Origin: an uncultured Bacteroidota bacterium | Lineage (GTDB): Bacteria > Bacteroidota > Bacteroidia > Chitinophagales > Chitinophagaceae | Length of the DNA: 5,220 bases | NCBI GenBank assembly: GCA_903847655.1 | Contig: CAINEG010000251.1 | Coordinates: 1-5,220, forward strand | Direction: 5' to 3' | Shown: one piece after another, positions 1-5,220 of the stretch | How positions within the stretch are numbered: the stretch's first letter is position 1 | How the letters are laid out: each line of letters begins with the position of its first letter | The notes under the pieces: generated by a model | What the model saw: only the letters and a program-made list of their open reading frames with translations | Databases searched by the model: none | What the model was told of the DNA's origin: nothing | Translations under genes and position numbers: made by a program

Positions 1-1031
1 CCTGAGGTAAAGCCTATGCCTCCCCAGTATAAAGACAGATAAGATTGCAATTGTTGTGCTACCTGAGGTTGCATTTGTTGCAATGCTTCAATGGCTTTGG
101 AATTGGCAGGGTCTATAATATTAGGGTCGCTGGTGCCACCGTAAATATTGGGAAACATCATTACCAAAGGTTCCGATTTAAACATACTGTAACTCAAGGC
201 ATAATCTTTGTTTAAGCCAGTGGCGGTTGTTTTACTATCTTTTGTTACAATAGCACTTCCGCCTCTGATGGACTCTTTGCCATATTCATAAGTACTTATT
301 AAGATGGGCGCATTCACGGCAATTCCAATTAAGCCAGCGATCAATGCAGTGACAAAAGTTTTAAATATATGTGTGTACTCTTTTTCTTTGATCCATTGAA
401 TGATAAAGAAAATAGACATAAATGCAACAATGATAATCCCATAGTAACTTACTTGCAAATGGTTGGCGCCTACAAATAAGGCCGTGGAAATACCAGTGAG
501 TAAGCCACCCCATAAATATTTTTTTTGAAAAATTAATAGCAAGGCTCCAATGAAAAATGGAAGATAAGCAATGGCATGCATTTTAGTGATATGCCCCACC
601 ATAATTAAAATAGGGTTATAAGTAGCATAGCTATAACTCAAGGCGCCAATGATGCTGATGATGGAATTAAAACCTAAAACTTGGGCTAAGAAATAAAAGC
701 AAAGAGAAGCGAGGAAAAATAAACTAATGGGTTCGGGTAATTTTAAGGTGAATAGTTGATCCAACATACCTACCGAATAAGCAAAACCTGGTACACCTGT
801 AGTTTGAAAAGTAGGCATACCCCCAAACATACTATTGGACCACATTGGCGTATGTCCATTTTTTTCTGCATAGCTAAGGGCGTCCTGTGCCATTCCTTTC
901 CATTGGGTAATATCTTGTTGTTGTAAGACTTTCCCCTCCAAGGCAGGTCTGCAATAAACGATAGCAACGATTGCAAAGATGACGATGGCTAATAAATGGG
1001 GGAGGGCAGACTTAAAAATAGACTTCAACAT
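1..1031 (-). CDS. YfhO-family polytopic membrane protein, N-terminal part (C-terminus beyond left edge)
   Basis: An open frame runs without a stop from the ATG at 1031-1029 to the left edge, giving 343 residues of a protein that in this family is usually around 800 residues. Residues 10-26 form a first membrane helix. A long extracytoplasmic loop follows with QQQDITQWKGM (37-47) and PMWSNSMFGGMP (62-73), then several further helices from about 100 on, with GHITKMHAIAYLP (146-158), NHLQVSYY (190-197) and ESIRGGS (253-259). These blocks recall the Bacteroidota branch of the YfhO family. YfhO proteins have a GT-C-like fold and in Gram-positives act in glycosylation of cell-surface polymers; the substrate here is unknown. 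Asp40 sits where GT-C enzymes often carry a loop acidic residue, but a catalytic role is inference. The gene is divergent from the 101-residue gene and has its own promoter-like box. I am confident of the family and cautious about activity. Confidence 0.85.
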   Translation of the reverse strand, partial: MLKSIFKSALPHLLAIVIFAIVAIVYCRPALEGKVLQQQDITQWKGMAQDALSYAEKNGHTPMWSNSMFGGMPTFQTTGVPGFAYSVGMLDQLFTLKLPEPISLFFLASLCFYFLAQVLGFNSIISIIGALSYSYATYNPILIMVGHITKMHAIAYLPFFIGALLLIFQKKYLWGGLLTGISTALFVGANHLQVSYYGIIIVAFMSIFFIIQWIKEKEYTHIFKTFVTALIAGLIGIAVNAPILISTYEYGKESIRGGSAIVTKDSKTTATGLNKDYALSYSMFKSEPLVMMFPNIYGGTSDPNIIDPANSKAIEALQQMQPQVAQQLQSYLSLYWGGIGFTS

Positions 1032-1050
1032 AGGTGTTAATTTATAGTGC

Positions 1051-1080
1051 CAAACTTACAACTAAAAAGGCTTTTTCAGT
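1051..1080 (-). promoter_or_regulatory. Predicted Bacteroidota-type promoter of the YfhO-family gene
   Basis: Read on the minus strand, TAAGTTTG at 1058-1051 matches the Bacteroidota -7 consensus TAnnTTTG exactly. A weak -33-like ACTG lies at 1080-1077, separated by 18 bases. The box ends about 20 bases before the start codon at 1031, so the leader would be short. The prediction rests on the -7 box alone; the -33 element is poor. Confidence 0.45.
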
Positions 1081-1112
1081 AATTTTAGTACCTTGTAAAT
1101 AATTTTATAAAA

Positions 1113-1418
1113 ATGAAAGTTCCAGCATCAATTATCAACTTATCCTTTATTGCCAAAGTGGCCATTATTTGCAATGCCTTTTACCTTTTTAGCCTACTGG
1201 TCATGAATGTTCATTGGGTTAAATTACCAGAGGGGGTAATCAATTTTTTCGCAGTTTTGGGCTTAGAAATGGCCCCTGGGGTGAATATTGCATTTTTTTT
1301 AGCCTGGGCTTGGGTAAAACTAACTAAGAGCAACAATTTTGTTGAAAATTGGAAAACAATTTTAATCATCTTAATGTTATGTATACAAATTGGCGCTATA
1401 TTTTTTAGTCAAGAGTAA
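1113..1418 (+). CDS. Small three-helix membrane protein of unknown function
   Basis: I do not recognise this 101-residue protein. It is strongly hydrophobic, with likely membrane helices at about residues 10-32, 41-69 and 80-98. Short polar links lie between them, including HWVKLPEG (34-41) and a basic/polar stretch VKLTKSNN (68-75) that would favour a cytoplasmic loop after helix 2. No catalytic motif, cleavable signal peptide or metal-binding cluster is visible. The ATG at 1113 follows an A/T-rich leader without a Shine-Dalgarno site, as is usual in Bacteroidota. The queuosine precursor transporter begins only 16 bases after the stop, so co-transcription is likely, and a role linked to that transporter is possible but unproven. 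It is real by its length, membrane-protein composition and clean fit between neighbours. Confidence 0.75.
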   Translation: MKVPASIINLSFIAKVAIICNAFYLFSLLVMNVHWVKLPEGVINFFAVLGLEMAPGVNIAFFLAWAWVKLTKSNNFVENWKTILIILMLCIQIGAIFFSQE

Positions 1419-1434
1419 ACATAAATATTAAGGA

Positions 1435-2241
1435 ATGAATCAATCAAAAACGGGCAACCTACATTCGCTATTTAAAGACAAGCCAACCAAGTTATTTATT
1501 GGTATAACCGCATTTTTTGTAGCCAATGCTTTAATTGCAGAATGTATTGGCGGGAAAATATTTTCCTTAGAAAAATTATTAGGTATTGCACCAGCAAATT
1601 TCACTTTGTTTGGTGTAAAAAATCTTTCTTTCAATTTAACCTGTGGGGTATTATTGTGGCCTTTAGAGTTTGTCATCACCGATGTGGTGAATGAATATTT
1701 TGGGCCCAAGGCTGTGCGAAGAATAAGTATTACCGCTGTATCCTTAATTTGTTATGCATTTTTAATGTTTTATTTAGCTATGCATATTGCACCTGCCGAT
1801 TTCTGGGTAAGCTCTAAAACAGCAGCAGGAGTGCCAAGCATGCAATTGGCTTTTGAATCCATCTTTGGCCAAGGCATGTGGATTATTCTAGGAAGTTTGA
1901 TTGCATTTTTAGTCAGCCAGTTGATTGATGTATATGTGTTTCATAAAATAAAAAAAATGACCGGAGATAAAATGGCTTGGTTGAGGGCCACAGGTTCAAC
2001 CGTCGTTTCTCAATTGGTAGATAGCTTTGTGGTATTGGTGATTGCCTTTAAAATTGGCAATGGATGGAGCTGGTCAACTGTACTTGCCGTTTGTGTGGTG
2101 AATTATATGTACAAGTTTGTCATGGCTATTGTATTAACACCATTGATCGGGTTTATAGAAAAAAGAATTGAAAATTATGTTGGGCATGAAATGGCTAGAA
2201 AGATGAAATTAGAAGCCATGGGTTTGGAGAATGAGGTTTAG
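1435..2241 (+). CDS. Queuosine precursor transporter, YhhQ/VUT family
   Basis: This 268-residue inner-membrane protein belongs to the YhhQ (VUT_1) family, whose E. coli member imports queuosine precursors such as preQ0/preQ1 for wobble-base modification of GUN-anticodon tRNAs. About six helices can be seen: 20-36, 65-82, 97-118, 147-169, 190-206 and 212-240. Family signatures are the ECIGGKIF block (36-43), WPLEFVITDVVNEYFGPKAVRR (75-96), SQLIDVYVFHKIK (161-173), WLRATGST (182-189), a second SQLVDS (192-197) and the helix YKFVMAIVLTPLI (226-238). Length is somewhat above E. coli YhhQ because of a longer N-terminus and the 55-70 segment. The start at 1435 has AGGA almost touching the ATG, too close to serve as a normal ribosome site. 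The substrate is inferred from the family; the precursor form imported cannot be told from sequence. The 3' end overlaps the convergent Nudix gene by four bases. Confidence 0.9.
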   Translation: MNQSKTGNLHSLFKDKPTKLFIGITAFFVANALIAECIGGKIFSLEKLLGIAPANFTLFGVKNLSFNLTCGVLLWPLEFVITDVVNEYFGPKAVRRISITAVSLICYAFLMFYLAMHIAPADFWVSSKTAAGVPSMQLAFESIFGQGMWIILGSLIAFLVSQLIDVYVFHKIKKMTGDKMAWLRATGSTVVSQLVDSFVVLVIAFKIGNGWSWSTVLAVCVVNYMYKFVMAIVLTPLIGFIEKRIENYVGHEMARKMKLEAMGLENEV

Positions 2242-2696
2242 AGACTTTGTTTTAATATTTGAATGGCTACCTTATCAATAGGGAGACTCATCGTTGCCTC
2301 ATTCAAGTTTTCAAAATCCACCCATCTGAAAGATTCAGCAGTCTTGGTATTGTCATCTACTTGTTCGGGTTTAAAATCAAAAGTCTTTTCGCTGGTTTTT
2401 ATTTTACTGCATTCGTTGGAGTGCACGAGATAATAAATAGAAATGATCTGATCCTTTTTATTGAAGGCAGAGATTTGAAAAAAATCGGTAGTATATAAAT
2501 GAGCGCCAATGGTCACTTTTAGGCCTGTCTCCTCCACAAATTCTCTTTCTAAACCTTCTCTAGTGCCTTCGCCAAATTCCAAGCCGCCTCCTCGTAATTT
2601 TGTAAAGTATTCTCCACGCACAAATTCATCGCTTACTAATAAGCGGTTTTGCTCGTCTAATAAAATGCCGTAAACACGAACATTGAATAAGGCCAT
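2238..2696 (-). CDS. Nudix hydrolase
   Basis: A 152-residue single-domain Nudix protein, the usual length for the family. These enzymes cleave nucleoside diphosphates linked to another moiety (oxidised dNTPs, ADP-sugars, dinucleotides) using divalent metal. The complete Nudix box GX5EX7REUXEEXGU lies at residues 37-59: Gly37, Glu43, Arg51-Glu52, Glu55-Glu56 and Gly58-Leu59 are all present, so the enzyme should be active. The residue before the GGG is Arg35, where many relatives have Pro. Nothing in the remaining sequence fixes the substrate. The start ATG (2696-2694) lies 23 bases after the dapF stop, so this is probably the last gene of the phosphorylase-dapF-Nudix unit. Its TAA shares four bases with the end of the convergent transporter gene, leaving no room for a terminator between them. 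Confidence 0.92.
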   Translation of the reverse strand: MALFNVRVYGILLDEQNRLLVSDEFVRGEYFTKLRGGGLEFGEGTREGLEREFVEETGLKVTIGAHLYTTDFFQISAFNKKDQIISIYYLVHSNECSKIKTSEKTFDFKPEQVDDNTKTAESFRWVDFENLNEATMSLPIDKVAIQILKQSL

Positions 2697-2719
2697 AAGA
2701 ATTATTTTTTCGGTAAATT

Positions 2720-3508
2720 TTAAACATCTAAGGCTCCGCTAAAAACAAAAGTGCCCGGACCCATTAAATAAATAGTATCAAATATATTGTCTCCTCTGTT
2801 ATTAAAACTAACTGCAAGTTTTCCACCCAAGGTTTCAATATTAATTCTTTGCTCCCCTAATTTTTCTATACCAGCAATTAAGGCAGAGGCGGTTACTCCA
2901 GTGCCACAACTAAAAGTTTCATTCTCTACACCACGCTCATAGGTTCTAACAAATAGTTGCCCTTCTTCCTGTTGAACAAAATTTACATTAATGCCTTCTG
3001 CTTTAAATCTTTCATTGTAACGAATCATTTGTCCTAGTCCAACTACATCCACATTATTGACATTGTCTACAAATTCAATATAATGAGGAGAGCCTGTGTT
3101 CATCACATAAAAAGTAACCTCGCCATCAATATTCTTCTCTACTGCTTTTACATCAATCATTTTTAAGTGCACCCAACCTTCTGCATCAATTTTCGATTCA
3201 TGTGGACCATCGACTGCTATGAAAGAGTAAGTATCTTTTTTAATACCTTGGTCAAATGCATACTGTGTTAAACAGCGACCACCATTACCACACATAGAAC
3301 CTTCTTTGCCATTGGCGTTATAATAAGTCATGGAGAAATCATAACCTGCTACATTGCCTAATAGCATTAAACCATCAGCGCCAATACCTTTTCTTCTATC
3401 ACAAATAAACTCAATTTGCGCTTCGCTTAATTTGATATTACCTGAACGGTTGTCTATAATGACAAAATCGTTCTGCGTGCCTTGGTATTTTGAAAATTGT
3501 ATATTCAT
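2720..3508 (-). CDS. dapF: Diaminopimelate epimerase
   Basis: DapF interconverts LL- and meso-diaminopimelate in the cytoplasm, the penultimate step to lysine and the source of meso-DAP for peptidoglycan. At 262 residues it has near-usual length and both domains. The N-terminal KYQGTQNDF (7-15) supplies substrate-contact Asn13, and NANGKEGSMCGNGGRC (64-79) contains the first catalytic cysteine, Cys73. The C-terminal half has ERGVENETFSCGTG (191-204) with the second catalytic cysteine, Cys201, equivalent to the Cys73/Cys217 pair of the E. coli enzyme, and it ends with a MGPGTFVFSG block (249-258). All residues expected for PLP-independent racemisation are visible. The start (3508-3506) is 35 bases after the phosphorylase stop and the Nudix gene follows 23 bases later, suggesting one transcript. 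No other lysine-pathway gene is in the window. Confidence 0.97.
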   Translation of the reverse strand: MNIQFSKYQGTQNDFVIIDNRSGNIKLSEAQIEFICDRRKGIGADGLMLLGNVAGYDFSMTYYNANGKEGSMCGNGGRCLTQYAFDQGIKKDTYSFIAVDGPHESKIDAEGWVHLKMIDVKAVEKNIDGEVTFYVMNTGSPHYIEFVDNVNNVDVVGLGQMIRYNERFKAEGINVNFVQQEEGQLFVRTYERGVENETFSCGTGVTASALIAGIEKLGEQRINIETLGGKLAVSFNNRGDNIFDTIYLMGPGTFVFSGALDV

Positions 3509-3543
3509 ATTAATTTACTTATCTATAAATTATTATTTCTAAT

Positions 3544-4419
3544 TTAAATGTCTGCAATAATGCCTAAAGATTTTTGAATCATATGATCCACGGCCTTACC
3601 CATATCCTTGCTGTATTCTTTTTTTACTCTGTTAGCAATAATTACATTGATACTTAAGCATTGATGTCCTAATAAATTACATAAACCATAAATAGCACTG
3701 GTTTCCATTTCAAAATTCGCGATACGGTGCTGGCCATAACTAAAGCTGGTCATCTGATCAACTAAGTTGGGCATCTTCAAAGGGAGTCTTAAGATGCGCC
3801 CCTGAGGGCCATAAAAACCAGGACAGGTAACCGTAATGCCATGACTATAACCTTCATTGAAATGTTTGATTAAACCTGTACTTGCAGTGGCTATATATGG
3901 TTGAATTTTATGCGAGCTAATTTTTGTATGCTCATCAAAAGCAGCTAAAATGGCTTTTTCTTCCTCGTTATTTTCTAAATCATAAAAATTTAATAAATTA
4001 TCGATGCCCAATCCATGCGTACCCGCTACTAATTCATTCACATCTACTTCACCTTGCAAAGAACCGCAAGTGCCCATGCGAATGATAGAGACCGATTTTT
4101 TTTGCTCATTAATGGTTCTAGTATCAAAATTAATATTGGCCAAGGCATCAATTTCATTTAAGGCGATGTCGATATTGTCTGGACCAATACCAGTGCTCAA
4201 TACTGAAATTCTTTTATTGCCAATTCTTCCTGTATGGGTAATAAATTCTCTATGGGCCAATTTGAATTCAATTTGATCAAAGTATTTGCTCACTGCTGCA
4301 ACACGCTCTGGGTCACCCACAGTAATTATGGTGTCCGCCAACTCTTCTGGCCTAAGGTTTAAGTGATAAATGGCTCCTCGGTCGTTAATAATGAGTTCTG
4401 ATGCACCAATCGCCTGCAT
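3544..4419 (-). CDS. udp: Nucleoside phosphorylase, probably uridine phosphorylase
   Basis: This 291-residue cytoplasmic enzyme is a PNP/UDP family member that splits a nucleoside with phosphate into base and ribose-1-phosphate. Phosphate-site features match E. coli Udp: GDPERV (35-40, Arg39), HREF (56-59, Arg57) and IRMGTCGS (113-120, Arg114 and Thr117). STGIGPDN (75-82) and FEMET (236-240, ribose-binding Met238 and Glu239) are also present. FYGPQGR (202-208) carries Gln206 and Arg208 in the arrangement of Gln166/Arg168 that bind uracil in E. coli Udp, so pyrimidine specificity is favoured over purine. About 20 N-terminal residues precede the usual family start, and the protein is longer than E. 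coli Udp (about 253). The ATG at 4419-4417 has no Shine-Dalgarno site but lies behind a promoter-like box. It is probably first in a unit with dapF and the Nudix gene. Family is certain; substrate is inferred from few residues. Confidence 0.88.
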   Translation of the reverse strand: MQAIGASELIINDRGAIYHLNLRPEELADTIITVGDPERVAAVSKYFDQIEFKLAHREFITHTGRIGNKRISVLSTGIGPDNIDIALNEIDALANINFDTRTINEQKKSVSIIRMGTCGSLQGEVDVNELVAGTHGLGIDNLLNFYDLENNEEEKAILAAFDEHTKISSHKIQPYIATASTGLIKHFNEGYSHGITVTCPGFYGPQGRILRLPLKMPNLVDQMTSFSYGQHRIANFEMETSAIYGLCNLLGHQCLSINVIIANRVKKEYSKDMGKAVDHMIQKSLGIIADI

Positions 4420-4437
4420 ATTGATTTATTTAGGAGA

Positions 4438-4469
4438 CAAATGTCGTTTAAATAGGAATAGCGGTAAAA
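4438..4469 (-). promoter_or_regulatory. Possible promoter of the phosphorylase-dapF-Nudix unit
   Basis: On the minus strand, GACATTTG at 4445-4438 matches the Bacteroidota -7 box TAnnTTTG at all but its first base. TTTT at 4469-4466 is a fair -33 element with a 20-base spacer. The start codon at 4419 lies about 18 bases beyond the box. This is a weak consensus prediction, supported mainly by its position. Confidence 0.35.
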
Positions 4470-4472
4470 TTC

Positions 4473-4503
4473 TTTTATAATTAAGTTCTTTGCGTTATTT
4501 TCG
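4473..4503 (+). promoter_or_regulatory. Possible tRNA-Cys promoter
   Basis: TATTTTCG at 4496-4503 differs from TAnnTTTG only at the seventh base. TTTT at 4473-4476 can serve as a -33 box with a 19-base spacer. Initiation a few bases downstream would give a short 5' leader before the tRNA at 4516. It is one mismatch off consensus in AT-rich DNA, so confidence is modest. Confidence 0.35.
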
Positions 4504-4515
4504 CGTCCTAGATAG

Positions 4516-4586
4516 GGTCGGGTGGCCGAGTGGCTAGGCAGAGCTCTGCAAAAGCTCCCACAGCGGTTCGAATCCGCTCTCGACCT
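4516..4586 (+). tRNA. tRNA-Cys (anticodon GCA)
   Basis: A full cloverleaf folds. The acceptor stem GGTCGGG (4516-4522) pairs with CTCGACC (4579-4585), with one G-T pair. The D stem is GCC/GGC (4525-4527, 4537-4539). The anticodon stem GAGCT/AGCTC (4541-4545, 4553-4557) carries loop CTGCAAA with anticodon GCA at 4548-4550. The variable loop is four bases, and the T stem AGCGG/CCGCT (4562-4566, 4574-4578) has loop TTCGAAT. The discriminator base is T at 4586, the U73 identity element of tRNA-Cys. CCA is not encoded (CAT follows), so it must be added by tRNA nucleotidyltransferase. GCA is not a GUN anticodon, so this tRNA is not a queuosine target. Confidence 0.97.
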
Positions 4587-4590
4587 CATA

Positions 4591-4631
4591 AAAAAACAAA
4601 ACCCTTACAATTGGTACGGGTTTTGTTTTTT
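4591..4631 (+). terminator. Hairpin terminator behind tRNA-Cys
   Basis: AAAAAACAAAACCC (4591-4604) is perfectly complementary to GGGTTTTGTTTTTT (4618-4631). After one T/C mismatch, TAC/GTA extends the stem around loop AATTG (4609-4613). The downstream arm is T-rich and would serve as the U tract. It begins five bases after the tRNA, as expected for the end of a tRNA transcript. The A-rich left arm gives a T-rich tract on the other strand too, so it may also work in reverse. Confidence 0.85.
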
Positions 4632-4647
4632 ATAAAACATTGTCATC

Positions 4648-5043
4648 ATGAAATATTCTCAAACCATTGGGCTTTTGCTTTGCTTGTTGCTTATTTACAG
4701 CACCACACAACCTTTGGTGATTATAGAGAGCAGACACTGGACCATTACAGGTTGGGATGCGGCAGGATCCAACTTTGGTCAAGCCGGTAAGTTTTTAAGC
4801 TTCTTTGCAGTTTTGAGCTTGGTATTTTTTGCCTTGCCTTATATCTGGGCAAAGCGGTTCAATATGGTTTTCGCAGCCTTGCTTTTAGCCTGGAGCATTC
4901 GAAATTTCCTCCTATTGTCTACCTGTCAAATGGGGGAGTGTCCTGAAAAGCAATGGGCTTTATATGCTTGCATAATAATTTCTGCAGCCATCATGCTGAT
5001 GACTTTTTTGCCTAAGCTAAAAGTTTCAAGCCAGCCCCAATAA
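4648..5043 (+). CDS. Small four-helix membrane protein of unknown function
   Basis: I do not recognise this 131-residue protein. Four hydrophobic segments are clear: about 8-25, 48-68, 72-92 and 103-121. The basic turn WAKRF (67-71) between helices 2 and 3 suggests a cytoplasmic loop. That would place the first loop, [11 protein letters not shown] (30-40), and the short loop between helices 3 and 4 outside the cytoplasmic membrane. The second of these loops holds Cys93 and Cys98 in a CX4C arrangement, which could form a disulfide if exported. The first helix is an uncleaved anchor or, less likely, a signal peptide. The ATG lies only 16 bases after the tRNA terminator, so the promoter is unclear. 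The 3' end overlaps the convergent ornithine aminotransferase gene by 32 bases. Length, composition and placement support a real gene. Confidence 0.75.
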   Translation: MKYSQTIGLLLCLLLIYSTTQPLVIIESRHWTITGWDAAGSNFGQAGKFLSFFAVLSLVFFALPYIWAKRFNMVFAALLLAWSIRNFLLLSTCQMGECPEKQWALYACIIISAAIMLMTFLPKLKVSSQPQ

Positions 5044-5220
5044 TTGCCACCGCTTCATCTATTTGTTTTTCTGTAATAAGTAAAGGCGGAGCAAATCTTA
5101 TTTTATCTCCATGCGTAGGTTTTGCGAGTAAGCCTAAATCCTTTAAGTGCAAACACAAATCCCAACTTGCCTCCGGGTGCTCATGTTTGATGACAATTGC
5201 ATTTAATAAACCCTTGCCAC
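5012..5220 (-). CDS. rocD: Ornithine aminotransferase, C-terminal part (N-terminus beyond right edge)
   Basis: The frame enters from the right edge and ends at TAG (5014-5012), giving the last 68 residues of a protein of roughly 400. [11 protein letters not shown], then [21 protein letters not shown], is close to the tail of human-type ornithine aminotransferase. The arginine of IRFAPP corresponds to the substrate-carboxylate-binding arginine of that family. The enzyme is a PLP-dependent class III aminotransferase that converts ornithine and 2-oxoglutarate to glutamate-5-semialdehyde and glutamate, linking arginine catabolism to proline and glutamate. The PLP lysine lies outside the window. 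Other class III aminotransferases differ in the LLAKPTHGD segment, so the assignment is firm even from this fragment. The last ten codons and the stop overlap the end of the convergent small membrane-protein gene. Confidence 0.92.
   Translation of the reverse strand, partial: GKGLLNAIVIKHEHPEASWDLCLHLKDLGLLAKPTHGDKIRFAPPLLITEKQIDEAVAIIGAGLKLLA

Noticed and set aside
770..976. Minus-strand open frame of 68 codons inside the YfhO-family gene
   Set aside because: The main frame on the same strand runs unbroken from 1031 to the left edge with family motifs; this one is a shadow.
1089..1096. TACCTTGT as a -7 box for the 101-residue gene
   Set aside because: It has two mismatches to TAnnTTTG and no -33 element at proper spacing, so I did not list it as a promoter.
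1032..1112. preQ1 riboswitch upstream of the transporter pair
   Set aside because: The leader before 1113 is AT-rich and I could not find the compact stem with A-rich tail of a preQ1 aptamer; a covariance search of this stretch would settle it.
1915..2025. Two SQLxD motifs in the transporter as a sign of recent internal duplication
   Set aside because: Both fall in helices at positions expected for the VUT family and the flanking residues are not alike, so they reflect the family fold.
4359..4589. Minus-strand open frame of 76 codons starting inside the tRNA
   Set aside because: It is antisense to tRNA-Cys and runs into the phosphorylase gene; the serine/arginine-rich start is the typical translation of a tRNA complement.
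4530..4790. Plus-strand open frame of 86 codons starting inside the tRNA
   Set aside because: It reads through the tRNA and terminator hairpin and overlaps the better-supported membrane-protein gene in another frame.

Overview
The window looks like an ordinary chromosomal stretch from a low-GC member of the Bacteroidota, probably near Chitinophagaceae (the rank is an inference). The evidence is AT-rich intergenic DNA, genes mostly without convincing Shine-Dalgarno sites, promoter-like boxes resembling the Bacteroidota TAnnTTTG type, a Bacteroidota-style YfhO-like membrane protein, and an ornithine aminotransferase tail of the type shared with eukaryotic OAT. I saw no phage, transposon, CRISPR, toxin-antitoxin or defence genes.

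Layout. Positions 1-1031 (minus) hold the N-terminal 343 residues of a large polytopic YfhO-family protein that runs off the left edge. Across an 81-base divergent gap, a plus-strand pair follows: a 101-residue three-helix membrane protein of unknown function (1113-1418) and, 16 bases later, a YhhQ/VUT-family queuosine precursor transporter (1435-2241). The transporter meets the next gene tail to tail with a 4-base overlap of stop codons. On the minus strand, read right to left, come a uridine-phosphorylase-like nucleoside phosphorylase (4419-3544), diaminopimelate epimerase DapF (3508-2720) and a Nudix hydrolase (2696-2238), with gaps of 35 and 23 bases, probably one transcription unit. To the right are a tRNA-Cys(GCA) at 4516-4586, a strong hairpin terminator at 4591-4631, a small four-helix membrane protein of unknown function (4648-5043, plus), and the C-terminal 68 residues of ornithine aminotransferase (5012 to the right edge, minus), which overlaps the small gene's 3' end by 32 bases.

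How the genes fit together. The three-gene minus-strand unit combines nucleoside salvage, the last step to meso-diaminopimelate (lysine and, probably, peptidoglycan) and a Nudix hydrolase. This looks like housekeeping genes sharing a transcript rather than a dedicated pathway. The transporter pair is the only place where an unknown protein might be functionally tied to a known one. No new system is evident. The points most worth a second look are the two small unknown membrane proteins, the puzzle of how the gene just behind the tRNA terminator is transcribed, and the overlapping convergent gene ends.
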